DNA of 64,000 nt from Streptomyces sp. R302 (GCF_012927245.1 NZ_JABBGE010000001.1:248001-312000); one strand, 5' to 3'; shown: positions 36,615 through 45,580, counted from the first letter of the stretch. Program-made: numbers and translations. The notes: a model not told the origin generated them from the sequence alone.

Positions 36615-36645
36615 ATTCATCGAATATCGTCGATGATCGATGAAT
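36615..36645 (+). promoter_or_regulatory. Operator-like inverted repeat overlapping the arsR start
   Basis: ATTCATCGA (36615-36623) and its exact reverse complement TCGATGAAT (36637-36645) flank 13 bases and overlap the ATG of the ArsR-type gene at 36640. This suits autoregulation. Confidence 0.6.
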
Positions 36646-36963
36646 ACCTCAGAGGCGATCACCGAGGACGAGGCCCGTACGTACGCCACGTGGTTCCGGG
36701 CCCTCGGCGACCCCACCCGCGTCCGGCTGCTGCACCTGCTCGCCGGGGCCGGGCGGGCGATGACGGTGGGCGAACTGGTCGCCCGGGTGGACGTCGGCCA
36801 GTCGACCGTCTCCCACCACCTGAAGATCCTGGCCGAGGTCCGCTTCGTCCTCGCCGAGAAGCAGGGGACCTCGACCCTGTACGCCGTGAACCGCACCTGC
36901 CTGTCGGTCTTCCCCCGCGCGGTGCGGTCGATCATGGGGGAGGAGGTGCCCGATGGGTGCTGA
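36640..36963 (+). CDS. arsR: ArsR-family transcriptional repressor
   Basis: The 107-aa winged-helix protein has the ArsR core FRALGDPTRVRLLHLL and recognition helix DVGQSTVSHHLKILAEV. The classic ELCVCDL metal site is replaced by MTVGELVARVD, so As(III) sensing through that helix is not expected; a C-terminal cysteine exists (PDGC). It overlaps the GNAT gene downstream by 11 bases and probably represses it. Confidence 0.88.
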   Translation: MNTSEAITEDEARTYATWFRALGDPTRVRLLHLLAGAGRAMTVGELVARVDVGQSTVSHHLKILAEVRFVLAEKQGTSTLYAVNRTCLSVFPRAVRSIMGEEVPDGC

Positions 36964-37453
36964 GTACGCGTCGGCCCCGATGACCGCCGACCACGCCGAG
37001 CAGGTCCTGGCGATCTACCGGGCCGGGATCGACGAGGGCGACGCCACCTTCGAGACCACCGCGCCGACGTGGGAGGTCTTCGACGCGGGCAGACTGCCCG
37101 GGCACCGCTTCGTCGCCCTCGGCGAGGCCGACCGCGTCCTCGGCTGGGTCGCCGCCTCCGCCGTCTCCGACCGCCGCGTGTACGCGGGGGTGGTCGAGCA
37201 CTCGGTGTACGTCCATCCCGAGGCCCGTGGACGCGGGGTCGCCGGCGCCCTCCTGCGGGCCCTGATCGACTCCACGGAGGCGGCCGGGATCTGGACGATC
37301 CAGTCCGGGATCTTCCCGGAGAACACGGCGAGCCTCGCCGTGCACGAGCGCGCGGGCTTCCGCCTCATCGGCCGGCGCGAGCGCGTCGGCCGGCACCACG
37401 GCCGGTGGCGGGACACGGTGCTGCTGGAGCGCCGCAGCCGGGTCGTCGGCTAG
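36953..37453 (+). CDS. PAT-like GNAT acetyltransferase, ArsN1 candidate
   Basis: The 166-aa protein is of the phosphinothricin/methionine sulfoximine acetyltransferase type (YASAPMTADHAEQVLAIYRAG at the N-terminus; SVYVHPEARGRGVAGALLRAL; NTASLAVHERAGFR). In arsenic gene clusters, ArsN1 proteins of this type acetylate the antibiotic arsinothricin or methylarsenical amino acids. It is translated from the ArsR gene's end and is next to arsO/acr3. Acetylation of a glutamate-like toxin is therefore a good guess; phosphinothricin resistance is the alternative. Confidence 0.82.
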   Translation: MGAEYASAPMTADHAEQVLAIYRAGIDEGDATFETTAPTWEVFDAGRLPGHRFVALGEADRVLGWVAASAVSDRRVYAGVVEHSVYVHPEARGRGVAGALLRALIDSTEAAGIWTIQSGIFPENTASLAVHERAGFRLIGRRERVGRHHGRWRDTVLLERRSRVVG

Positions 37454-38511
37454 CGCAGGAGCTCGGCGACGGCGCGGGCCGCGTCGCGGGCCGGGCGGCC
37501 GACGCCGATGAGGGTGGCGGAGGCGGGGCCGGTCCAGTCGCCGTAGCCGAGGAGGTGGAGGCGGGGTTCGCCGATCGCCTGGGTGCCGGTGGTGGGGATG
37601 TGGCCTCGGGGGCCGCGCAGGCCCAGCGGGGCGAGGTGGGAGAGGGCGGGGCGGAAGCCGGTGCACCAGATGATCGCGTCGGCTTCGGCCGTCGTGCCGT
37701 CGGGCCATTCCACGCCGGTCGCGGTGAGCCGGGTGAACATCGGCTGCGCCTTGAGGAGTCCGGCGTCGCGGGCGGTGCGGACCGGGGGGACGGCGACGAT
37801 GTCGCCGAGGGAGGCGACGCCGCCGGTGTCGGTGCGGCCCTCGTCGAGGGCCTTGCGGCGTGCGGTGGCGTGGTCGAAGAGGGCGCGGCCGTCGATGTCG
37901 TCGGCGAGGTAGCGGGGTTCGCGGAGGGTGACCCAGGTCAGGTCGGAGTCGTACGCGAGGTCGGCGGCGATCTGCGCGCCGGAGTTGCCGCCGCCGACCA
38001 CGATCACCTTCCGGCCGGCGAAGTCGGAGGGCCGCTGGTACTCCACGGTGTGGAGCTGGGCGCCCTGGAACTCCGTACGGCCGGGGACGGCCGGGACGAA
38101 GGGGCGGGACCAGGTGCCCGTCGCGCTGATGACCGCCCGGGCCCGCCACGTACCCGAGTCGGTTTCGACGCGGAGGAGTTCGCCGTCGCGGTGGACGCCC
38201 GAGACGCGTACGGGGCGGTGGACTGGGAGGTCGTAGCGCTGCTCGTAGTCGGAGAGGTACGCGACGACGTGGGCCGCGTCCGGGTACGTCTCGCCCGGCT
38301 GCGGGGGCATCAGGCGGCCGGGGAGGGACGAGTACGCGGCGGGGGAGAAGAGGTGGAGGGAGTCCCAGGTGTGCTTCCAGGCGCCGCCAGGGGACGTATC
38401 GGCGTCCAGGACGACGAAGTCCAGTGCGGCACGGCGCAGGTGGTAGCCGGCGGCGAGGCCCGCCTGGCCTCCGCCGATCACGACGACGTCGACGGTCTGG
38501 TGCTGGGGCAT
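37450..38511 (-). CDS. arsO: ArsO-like flavin-dependent monooxygenase
   Basis: The 353-aa protein has an FAD-binding GGGQAGLAAGYHLRR loop near the N-terminus, an NAD(P)H-binding VVGGGNSGAQIAADLA loop in the middle, and ATG motif SATGTWSRP, as in flavin monooxygenases of the ArsO/CzcO type found in ars operons. It follows acr3 with a 78-bp gap on the same strand and probably belongs to the arsR-acr3-arsO transcript. Its precise arsenical substrate is unproven in the family. It converges with the GNAT gene, overlapping by 4 bases. Confidence 0.85.
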   Translation of the reverse strand: MPQHQTVDVVVIGGGQAGLAAGYHLRRAALDFVVLDADTSPGGAWKHTWDSLHLFSPAAYSSLPGRLMPPQPGETYPDAAHVVAYLSDYEQRYDLPVHRPVRVSGVHRDGELLRVETDSGTWRARAVISATGTWSRPFVPAVPGRTEFQGAQLHTVEYQRPSDFAGRKVIVVGGGNSGAQIAADLAYDSDLTWVTLREPRYLADDIDGRALFDHATARRKALDEGRTDTGGVASLGDIVAVPPVRTARDAGLLKAQPMFTRLTATGVEWPDGTTAEADAIIWCTGFRPALSHLAPLGLRGPRGHIPTTGTQAIGEPRLHLLGYGDWTGPASATLIGVGRPARDAARAVAELLR

Positions 38512-38589
38512 GCCCGGGATTCCCTTCTCGACGACGGTGCCCCGGCCCGCGCGGCGGGGCGGGGCACCTGGTGGTGACGCGGAGCGTGC

Positions 38590-39675
38590 CTACCGCTGGG
38601 CGGGGGCGAACTTCCTGCGCCAGGCCAGCGACACGTACACCAGGGCGACGAGGACGGGGACCTCGATCAGCGGGCCGACGACGCCGGAGAGGGCCTGGCC
38701 GCTGGTGACGCCGAAGGTGGCGATGGCGACGGCGATGGCGAGCTCGAAGTTGTTGCCGGCCGCGGTGAAGGCGAGGGTCGCCGTGCGGTCGTAGTGCAGG
38801 CCGATCGCCTTGCCGAGCGCGAAGGTGCCGAACCACATGATCGCGAAGTAGACGAGGAGGGGGAGCGCGATGCGGGCGACGTCGAGCGGCTGCGAGGTGA
38901 TCGTCTTCCCCTGGAGGGCGAAGAGGATCACGATGGTGAAGAGCAGGCCGTAGAGGGCCCACGGGCCGATCCTCGGCAGGAACTTCGCCTCGTACGACTC
39001 GCGGCCCAGCTTCTTCTCGCCGATGCGGCGGGTCAGGAAGCCCGCGACGAGCGGGACGCCGAGGAAGATGACGACGTTCAGCGCGATCTTCCACATGGAG
39101 ATGTCGAGCGTCTCGCCCTCGCCCAGGCCCAGCCAGCCGGGCAGCAGGTCGAGGTAGAACCAGCCGAGGACGCCGAAGGCCAGGACCTGGAAGACCGAGT
39201 TCAGGGCGACCAGGACGGCGGCGGCCTCGCGGTCGCCGCAGGCGAGGTCGTTCCAGATGATGACCATGGCGATGCAGCGGGCCAGGCCGACGATGATCAG
39301 GCCGGTGCGGTACTCGGGCAGGTCCGGCAGGAAGATCCAGGCCAGGGCGAACATGATCGCCGGGCCCAGGATCCAGTTGATGACCAGCGAGGAGATCATC
39401 AGCTTGCGGTCGCCGGTGACGGCGTCGAGCCTGTCGTAGCGGACCTTGGCCAGGACCGGATACATCATGATCAGCAGTCCGACGGCGATGGGGAGCGAGA
39501 TCCCGCCGATCTCGACCTTCGCGAGGGCGTCGTCCAGGCCGGGGACCAGCCGCCCGAGGCCGAGGCCGAGGCCCATGGCCAGGAGGATCCAGACGGCGAG
39601 GAAGCGGTCGAGTGTCGACAGCTTCGCGACCACGGACTTCTCGGGACTCGTGGTCGTGGGGGCGGCGGGGGTCAC
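38590..39675 (-). CDS. acr3: Arsenite efflux transporter Acr3
   Basis: The 361-aa ten-helix protein matches Acr3: NWILGPAIMFALAWIFLP, GLARCIAMVIIWNDLACGD with the essential conserved Cys of the family, and AAGNNFELAIAVAIATFG. It expels As(III) using the membrane potential. GTG 39675 overlaps the TGA of the upstream ArsR gene, giving translational coupling and excluding longer starts. Confidence 0.96.
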   Translation of the reverse strand: MTPAAPTTTSPEKSVVAKLSTLDRFLAVWILLAMGLGLGLGRLVPGLDDALAKVEIGGISLPIAVGLLIMMYPVLAKVRYDRLDAVTGDRKLMISSLVINWILGPAIMFALAWIFLPDLPEYRTGLIIVGLARCIAMVIIWNDLACGDREAAAVLVALNSVFQVLAFGVLGWFYLDLLPGWLGLGEGETLDISMWKIALNVVIFLGVPLVAGFLTRRIGEKKLGRESYEAKFLPRIGPWALYGLLFTIVILFALQGKTITSQPLDVARIALPLLVYFAIMWFGTFALGKAIGLHYDRTATLAFTAAGNNFELAIAVAIATFGVTSGQALSGVVGPLIEVPVLVALVYVSLAWRRKFAPAQR

Positions 39676-39980
39676 GGGCAGGACCTCTTGGTGTCGGCGT
39701 TGGCGCGGGCGGTGGCGGCGAGGCCGGCGAACTGCTCGGCGAGCGAGTCCAGGACCTCGGGCTGCAGTCGGTAGTACGTGAACCGGCCGCAGGGCTCGGT
39801 GTCCACGACGCCGGCCTCGCGGAGCACGCGCAGGTGGTTGGAGAGGTTGGTCTGTCTGGCCCCCGTCTCCTCCACCAGGTGCGTGGTGCACAGGGTCTCG
39901 CGGGCGAGCAGGGTCACGATCTGGAGCCGCAGCGGGTCGGCGAGGACCTTCAACAGCTCAGTGTCGACTGACGTCAGCAT
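39672..39980 (-). CDS. arsR: ArsR-family arsenic-responsive repressor
   Basis: The 102-aa protein has the ArsR winged helix (LKVLADPLRLQIVTLLARE; RQTNLSNHLRVLREAGV). Cysteines lie in ETLCTTHLVEE and EPCGRFTYY and near the C-terminus (KRSCP), giving a possible thiolate site for As(III). It heads the acr3 operon and is divergent from arsC. Confidence 0.93.
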   Translation of the reverse strand: MLTSVDTELLKVLADPLRLQIVTLLARETLCTTHLVEETGARQTNLSNHLRVLREAGVVDTEPCGRFTYYRLQPEVLDSLAEQFAGLAATARANADTKRSCP

Positions 39981-40054
39981 GGACTGATACTGTCACATCA
40001 TTGAGGGCTGATGCCAGCCCGGGCTGATACCTGCCTGCTGTGAAGGAAGAACCG
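39981..40054. promoter_or_regulatory. Divergent arsR-acr3 / arsC control region
   Basis: This 74-bp gap contains an inverted pair CATCA (39996-40000) and TGATG (40009-40013), plus repeated CTGATAC/CTGATGC elements. It is the natural site for ArsR binding to both divergent promoters. Confidence 0.5.
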
Positions 40055-40486
40055 ATGTCCGAGACCCCGCTCGCGTCCGTACTGTTCGTCTGCGTCCACA
40101 ACGCGGGGCGCTCCCAGATGGCCGCCGGCTTCCTCCGCCACCTGGCGGGCGACCGCGTCGAGGTCCGCTCGGCCGGCTCCCTCCCGGGCGACCAGGTCAA
40201 CCCGGCCGCCGTGGCCGCCATGACCGAGCTCGGCATCGACATCTCCGACCAGAAGCCGAAGGTCCTCACCGCCGAGGCCGCGCAGGCGTCGGACTACATC
40301 ATCACCATGGGCTGCGGCGACGCCTGCCCCTACTTCCCCGGCAAGACCTACCTCGACTGGGTCCTGGAGGACCCGGCCGGCCAGGGGGTCGAGGCCGTCC
40401 GTCCCATCCGGGACGAGATCAAGGGGCTCATCGAGGGCCTCATCGCGGAGATCGACTCCAAGAACGCCGAGAAGCAGGAGAGCTGA
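40055..40486 (+). CDS. arsC: Arsenate reductase, low-molecular-weight phosphatase type
   Basis: The 143-aa protein has the phosphatase-type active site CVHNAGRS (Cys13) and the distal redox cysteines in GCGDACPYFPG. It reduces As(V) to As(III) with electrons from thioredoxin (or mycothiol in related actinobacterial enzymes). ATG 40055 follows GAAGGAAG. The next gene is a thioredoxin reductase, fitting the thioredoxin-coupled type. Confidence 0.95.
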   Translation: MSETPLASVLFVCVHNAGRSQMAAGFLRHLAGDRVEVRSAGSLPGDQVNPAAVAAMTELGIDISDQKPKVLTAEAAQASDYIITMGCGDACPYFPGKTYLDWVLEDPAGQGVEAVRPIRDEIKGLIEGLIAEIDSKNAEKQES

Positions 40487-40493
40487 CCTCACC

Positions 40494-41501
40494 ATGACGA
40501 CTGCCACGACCCCGACCGGTGCCCAGGACGACGTCCGCGAGGTCGTCATCATCGGCTCCGGCCCCGCCGGGTACACCGCCGCGCTCTACACGGCCCGCGC
40601 CCAGCTGAAGCCGCTGCTGTTCGGCAGCTCCATATTCGTCGGCGGCTCGCTCACCACCACCACCGAGGTCGAGAACTTCCCCGGCTTCCCCACCGGCATC
40701 GACGGCCCGGACCTCATGGACGACATGCGGGCCCAGGCCGAGAAGTTCGGCGCCGAGATGATCGACGACGACATCGTCTCCGTCGACCTCGCCGGCGACA
40801 TCAAGCTCCTCACCGACTCCGCCGGCACCGTCCACCGCGCGAAGACGGTGATCATCGCCACCGGCTCCGGCTACCGCAAGCTCGGCCTCCCCCAGGAGGA
40901 CGAGCTGTCCGGTCGCGGCGTCTCCTGGTGCGCCACCTGCGACGGCTTCTTCTTCCGCGACCGCGACATCGTCGTGGTCGGCGGCGGCGACACCGCCATG
41001 GAGGAGGCCACCTTCCTCACCCGCTTCGCCCGCTCGGTCACCGTCGTCCACCGCCGCTCCACCCTGCGCGCGTCCAAGACCATGCAGAACCGGGCCTTCG
41101 CCGACGACAAGATCTCCTTCGCCTTCGACAGCGAGGTCGCCGAGATCAGGTCCGAGAACGGCATGCTGTCCGGCGTCGTCCTCCGGGACGTCCTCTCCGG
41201 CGAGACCCGCGAGCTGGACGCGACCGGCCTGTTCATCGCCATCGGCCACGACCCGCGCACCGAACTCTTCGCCGACCAGCTCGAACTCGACGGCGAGGGC
41301 TACCTGAAGACGCAGTCCCCGACGACCCGTACGAGCCTCCCGGGCGTCTTCGGCGCCGGTGACGTCGTCGACCACATCTACCGCCAGGCCATCACGGCCG
41401 CGGGCTCCGGCTGCGCCGCCGCCCTCGACGCCGAGCGGTACCTCGCGGCCCGCCGCGACGCGGAGCCGGCCGCCGAGGCCGGGCTCGTCACCGCCGGCTG
41501 A
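40494..41501 (+). CDS. trxB: Thioredoxin reductase, arsenic-operon copy
   Basis: The 335-aa flavoprotein has the FAD loop GSGPAGYTAALYTARA, the active-site CATC in SWCATCDGFFF, the NADPH loop VVGGGDTAMEEA and the C-terminal GVFGAGDVVDH. It starts 8 bases after arsC and likely regenerates thioredoxin for ArsC. It is probably a second copy besides the housekeeping trxB, which is not in the window. Confidence 0.93.
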   Translation: MTTATTPTGAQDDVREVVIIGSGPAGYTAALYTARAQLKPLLFGSSIFVGGSLTTTTEVENFPGFPTGIDGPDLMDDMRAQAEKFGAEMIDDDIVSVDLAGDIKLLTDSAGTVHRAKTVIIATGSGYRKLGLPQEDELSGRGVSWCATCDGFFFRDRDIVVVGGGDTAMEEATFLTRFARSVTVVHRRSTLRASKTMQNRAFADDKISFAFDSEVAEIRSENGMLSGVVLRDVLSGETRELDATGLFIAIGHDPRTELFADQLELDGEGYLKTQSPTTRTSLPGVFGAGDVVDHIYRQAITAAGSGCAAALDAERYLAARRDAEPAAEAGLVTAG

Positions 41502-41506
41502 AAAGC

Positions 41507-41553
41507 GTCGGGCCCGGCCCGTCGTGCTTTCCTCACGACGGACCGGGCCCGAT
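41507..41553. terminator. Bidirectional terminator between trxB and the ABC importer operon
   Basis: A long stem (41508-41517 with 41543-41552 plus an inner GTCGTG/CACGAC pairing) separates the convergent trxB and pstB-like genes. An A run precedes it and a T run lies in the loop. Confidence 0.75.
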
Positions 41554-41578
41554 CACCGGGGACCCCGCGATGCGGGGT

Positions 41579-42286
41579 TCAGGAAGCGGTCACCAGCGCG
41601 GCCGCCTCCGGCAGTTCCAGCTTGACCGTACGGTCGCAGAGCCGGTCCACCTGGCCCGGGTCGTGCGACACGAGCAGGACCGTACGGTTGCCGCGCAGCG
41701 CCGCCACCGACTCCTCGACCGTGTCACGGCTGCGCTCGTCCAGGGCGCTGGTCGGCTCGTCGAGCAGGAGCGCCGCCGGCTCCAGGGCGAGGGCCCGGGC
41801 CAGGCACAACCGCTGGCGCTGGCCGTTGGAGAGCGACTGCGCCGGGGTGTCGAGCCGGTCGCGGACCTCGTTCCACAGGCCCGACTCCCGCAGCGCCTTC
41901 TCCATCCGGTCGCGCATCTCCGTACGGGAGGCGCGGACCAGGTGGCGGAGGCCGAACAGGGCGTTGTCCATGATGCTTCCGCCGAAGACCACCGGCGTCT
42001 GCGGCACCAGGACGACCGTGCTCCGCAGGGTCGCGTCCCCCTTGCCGCAGCAGATCGCGCGCCCCTGCACGTCCACCTCGCCGACCCGCCGCAGCCCGTG
42101 CGGCAGGAGGTCGACCAGGGCGCGCAGCACCGTCGACTTGCCGGCGCCGGAGGGGCCGCACAGACCGGTGGTGGAGCCGGCGGGCAGCTCGAAGGAGACC
42201 GGGCCGACCAGCGTCTTCTTTCCGTCGAGGACCCGCAGGTCGCGGACGGAGATCACGTTCTCCGGGGTCGCGTTCCCCGTCGTCAC
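41579..42286 (-). CDS. PstB-like ABC transporter ATP-binding protein
   Basis: The 235-aa ATPase has Walker A GPSGAGKST, signature LSNGQRQRLCLARAL (Asn instead of the usual Gly), Walker B LLLDEPTSALD and the switch His in LLVSHDPGQ. It also contains a vicinal Cys pair (RAICCGKG). GTG 42286 overlaps the permease stop. It energises the Pst-like importer encoded upstream. It is shorter than typical PstB (about 255 aa). Confidence 0.85.
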   Translation of the reverse strand: MTTGNATPENVISVRDLRVLDGKKTLVGPVSFELPAGSTTGLCGPSGAGKSTVLRALVDLLPHGLRRVGEVDVQGRAICCGKGDATLRSTVVLVPQTPVVFGGSIMDNALFGLRHLVRASRTEMRDRMEKALRESGLWNEVRDRLDTPAQSLSNGQRQRLCLARALALEPAALLLDEPTSALDERSRDTVEESVAALRGNRTVLLVSHDPGQVDRLCDRTVKLELPEAAALVTAS

Positions 42287-44115
42287 GTTGTCCAACGTCG
42301 TGCTCCTTCGAATCGGTTGCGCAGGAAGACGGCCAGGGTGAGGAGTCCCGCGGTGATCAGGACCAGGACGAGGGCGCTGCCCCACGCCTGGGCGATCGCC
42401 TCGGGGGCGCCGGAGTCCTGCGACAGGGTGAAGATGTGCGTGGGCAGGGCCTGGATGGGGGCGTCGACGATGCCGGCCGGGAGGGCGGGGGCCCCGAAGA
42501 ACACCGTCGCGGTGAAGATCAGGGGGGCCGTCTCGCCCGCGGCCCGGGCCAGACCGAGCAGCAGGCCGGTGAGCGTCGCCGGCCACGTGTAGGGGATGAC
42601 CACGGAGCGGATGTACTGCGACCGGGTCAGGCCAAGCGCGAGCGCGGCCTCGGTGAGTTCGCCCGGCATCCCGCGGACGCGTCCGGCAGTGGTGAGCGCG
42701 ACGACCGGGACCACGACCGGGACCAGGACGACCGCACCGGCCAGCCAGGACCTGCCCCAGCCCATCGTCGTGCAGAGCAGGACGTAGCCCGCCAGGCCGA
42801 GCAGGATGGTGGGCGTCCCGCCGACCGCCACCGTCAGCGTCTCCAGGATCCGGGAGGTCTTCGCCGAGGCGCGGGTGCCGATCACGATGCCCGCTCCGTA
42901 GCCGAGCGGCAGCGCGATCAGCGCCGTGGTGGCGAGGAGCAGGAGCGTGCCGACGATCTGGTCGCGGATGCCCCCGTCGGCCGCGCCGGCGGACGGCGTG
43001 AACCAGAAGGCCGGGTTGAGCGCCGCGCCACCGCGGGCCAGCAGGATGCCGAGCATGCCCAGGAGGAGGGCGGTCGGCAGGAGCAGGGCGCCGTACCGGA
43101 CGGCCGTCGTCAGCCGGTCCTTGGGGCCGCGCATCCACGCGGAGGTCCGCCGGACGCGCGGACCGCGTCGCACCCGGGCCGAAGAGCCGCGGGTGCCCCA
43201 CACGGTGGCGGCGGCGACCAGGGCGAGCAGGATGACGCCGAGCCCGCACAGGGCTGCGAAGTACGGGCCGGAGGTGCCCGCGAGCATCGGCTCGGGGCCG
43301 GCCAGCTTGGTGGTCAGGGTCTGGCCGGGGCGGACGAGCGAGGAGAAGAAGTCCCCGAACGACTGCGGGAGCCGTCCGTCGGCGCGGCCGATGACCATGA
43401 AGACCGCGATGGCCTCGCCGAGTGCCCGGGCCAGGCCGAGCAGGACGCCGGCGCGCATGCCCGAGCGGGCCTGGGGGAGTACGGCGGAGCGGACGACCTC
43501 GCGCCGCGTCAGGCCGAGGGAGTACGCGGCCTCCCGGTAGCGGCCGGGCACGGCGGCGAGGGCGTCGACGCTGACCGCCACGATCGTCGGCATGATCATC
43601 ACCGCGAGGACGATGCCGGCGGCGAGGATGCTGTCGCCGCCCGGCACGTCGCCGAGACCGGCGACGAACGGCCGGATCACCATGATGCCGATCAGGCCGT
43701 AGACGATGGAGGGGACCGCGGCGAGGAGCTCGATGCTCAGGCGGAGGGGCTTGGCGAGGCGGGGCGGCAGGTACTCGGAGAGCGCGACGGCCGCCGCCCA
43801 GCCGACGGGGACCGCGAGGACCAGGGCGAGGACGCAGACGACCGCCGAGCCGTAGATCATGGCCAGGCCGCCGAAGGCGAGGTTCCCCGGGCTCCAGACG
43901 GAGTCGGTGAGCAGGGCCCCCCAGTCGACCGTGCCGCTCGCGATGCCGTCGGCCAGGTACCCGACCAGGACCACGAGGGCCAGGACGACGGACAGGACGC
44001 CGCTGTAGGCCCAGCCCCAGACCCATCTCGCCCGGCCGGGGCGGCCGCCCTCCACGGGCGGCCGCGTCGCGGCGGTCACGGGCGCCTCGGCGGGGCGCTC
44101 CAGGGTGAGGCTCAT
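42283..44115 (-). CDS. Fused PstC-PstA phosphate-type ABC permease
   Basis: The 610-aa protein contains two complete Pst permease halves. The PstC half has the EAA-loop SLGLTRREVVRSAVLPQARSG and the PstA half has ALGLTRSQYIRSVVIPYTWP, with a basic linker around residues 310-335. In most streptomycetes pstC and pstA are separate genes. The position between pstS-like and pstB-like genes and beside ars genes suggests a specialised phosphate/arsenate importer. The start ATG 44115 begins just after pstS. Confidence 0.9.
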   Translation of the reverse strand: MSLTLERPAEAPVTAATRPPVEGGRPGRARWVWGWAYSGVLSVVLALVVLVGYLADGIASGTVDWGALLTDSVWSPGNLAFGGLAMIYGSAVVCVLALVLAVPVGWAAAVALSEYLPPRLAKPLRLSIELLAAVPSIVYGLIGIMVIRPFVAGLGDVPGGDSILAAGIVLAVMIMPTIVAVSVDALAAVPGRYREAAYSLGLTRREVVRSAVLPQARSGMRAGVLLGLARALGEAIAVFMVIGRADGRLPQSFGDFFSSLVRPGQTLTTKLAGPEPMLAGTSGPYFAALCGLGVILLALVAAATVWGTRGSSARVRRGPRVRRTSAWMRGPKDRLTTAVRYGALLLPTALLLGMLGILLARGGAALNPAFWFTPSAGAADGGIRDQIVGTLLLLATTALIALPLGYGAGIVIGTRASAKTSRILETLTVAVGGTPTILLGLAGYVLLCTTMGWGRSWLAGAVVLVPVVVPVVALTTAGRVRGMPGELTEAALALGLTRSQYIRSVVIPYTWPATLTGLLLGLARAAGETAPLIFTATVFFGAPALPAGIVDAPIQALPTHIFTLSQDSGAPEAIAQAWGSALVLVLITAGLLTLAVFLRNRFEGARRWTT

Positions 44116-44118
44116 CGG

Positions 44119-45036
44119 TCAGAGCCCCATCTGCTCGCGGGTGAGGTAGCCGTGCTTGGGCAGCAGCTTCTGGCCCTCGGCCGACAGGATGTAGTCGATG
44201 TACTGCTTGGCGTGGCCCTTCGGCTGCCCGTTGGTGATCATGTACAGCGGGCGGGTCATCGGGTACGTGCCGGTGGCCACGTTCTCCAGGGTGGGGGCGA
44301 TGCCCTCCAGGGGGACGGCGACCAGGTCGGGGTGGCCGTCGATGAAGCCGGTCGACAGCGGGGCGACCGAACCGCGGGTGGACTTCAGCTTGTTGCGGGT
44401 CTCGGTGTTGCCGCCGACGACGGCGTAGTTCGCGGACTGCGGCGGGGCCGGCGGCTCGCCCTTGCCGTAGACGAACTTGTCGAGGACCTCGCGGGTGCCG
44501 CGGCCGGGCTCCTTGTCGTAGACGAAGACCTGGAGGTCGGGGCCGCCGACCTCCTTCCAGTTGGTGATCCTGCCCTCGAACAGGCCCTGCACCTGCGCCT
44601 TGGAGAGGCTCTTCACCCCGCCGTCGGCGACCTCCTTGGTGATGATGACGCCCACGGCGTCCGCGCCGATCTGCGTGGTCACGAAGTCGGCGTCCGGGTA
44701 CGCCTTGTGGTCCTTGTCGGACAGCGGCTTGGAGCTGAGGGCGATCTCGATCTGGCCGGTGCCGAGCTGGGAGATGCCGCCGGCGGAGCCGCCCTGGGTG
44801 GCGACGGTGATGTTCAGGCCCTTGGACTTGAGCGCCTCGGCGGCGTCGGAGGCGACCGGGGCGACCGTGGTGGAGCCGCTGGCCTGGAGGGCCCCGGTGT
44901 CGGCCTTCGCGGAGCCGGCGCAGCCGGTGAGGACGGCGGCGAGGACGAGTCCGGCGGAGGCGGCGGCGCCCTGCCGCATCCGGCGCGCGGTGAAGACCGC
45001 AGCGGTGCTTCGGAGTTCGGTGGAGATGACAGACAT
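44119..45036 (-). CDS. PstS-like phosphate/arsenate-binding lipoprotein
   Basis: The 305-aa protein has a lipoprotein signal (LVLAAVLTGC) and PstS motifs: ASGSTTVAPV, GGSAGGISQLGTGQIEIAL, GRITNWKEVGG and a GRGTRE loop. PstS proteins bind phosphate with variable discrimination against arsenate. The gene is divergent from an ArsR gene and leads the PstS-PstCA-PstB operon. Whether it prefers arsenate cannot be read from sequence alone. Confidence 0.9.
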   Translation of the reverse strand: MSVISTELRSTAAVFTARRMRQGAAASAGLVLAAVLTGCAGSAKADTGALQASGSTTVAPVASDAAEALKSKGLNITVATQGGSAGGISQLGTGQIEIALSSKPLSDKDHKAYPDADFVTTQIGADAVGVIITKEVADGGVKSLSKAQVQGLFEGRITNWKEVGGPDLQVFVYDKEPGRGTREVLDKFVYGKGEPPAPPQSANYAVVGGNTETRNKLKSTRGSVAPLSTGFIDGHPDLVAVPLEGIAPTLENVATGTYPMTRPLYMITNGQPKGHAKQYIDYILSAEGQKLLPKHGYLTREQMGL

Positions 45037-45178
45037 GGCGGTGCCTTTGCGGTGGTGGGGAAGGGAAGGGGAGGACGTGCGGGGGCTGTTCGGACGGGCA
45101 TTGAATGACAGGCGAACAGTGGATGAACTCGACTGACGGGACGCGGTCGGCCGGCCGTGCGGTCATAGGGTGATCGTT

Positions 45179-45580
45179 ATGCCAGCAGAACAAGCGACCG
45201 ACCATCGCTCGGGGTTGCTGCCCTTCGTCGACGAGGATCCGACCTGCGGGCCGCCTCTCGAAGTGGACCCGCTGCCCAGAGAGCGGGCGGAGGCGCTGGC
45301 CCGGAGCGTGAAGGGCATCGCCGATCCCACCCGGCTGCAGATCCTCAGCGTGCTGCTCGCGGCCCCGGACGGCGAGGCATGCGTGTGCGACATGACGCCG
45401 CTGCTCGACCTCGCCCAGCCGACCGTCAGCTACCACATGAAGATCCTGGTGAGCACCGGCCTGGTGAGCCGCAGGAAGCGCGGCACCTGGGCCTGGTACG
45501 CGGTCCGGCCCGAGCAGCGTGCGGTGCTCGACGCGCTGATCTGGGGCGAGGGCGAGGGCGAGGGCCCGGCGGAGGCGTGA
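45179..45580 (+). CDS. arsR: ArsR-family repressor with CVCD metal site
   Basis: The 133-aa protein has the classic As(III)-binding helix EACVCDMTPLLDLAQPTVSYH and the ArsR core KGIADPTRLQILSVLL. ATG 45179 is chosen over the in-frame GTG at 45170. It ends in an acidic Gly/Glu tail coded by a short repeat. Divergent placement from the pstS-like gene (142-bp gap) implies it controls the importer in response to arsenic. Confidence 0.92.
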   Translation: MPAEQATDHRSGLLPFVDEDPTCGPPLEVDPLPRERAEALARSVKGIADPTRLQILSVLLAAPDGEACVCDMTPLLDLAQPTVSYHMKILVSTGLVSRRKRGTWAWYAVRPEQRAVLDALIWGEGEGEGPAEA

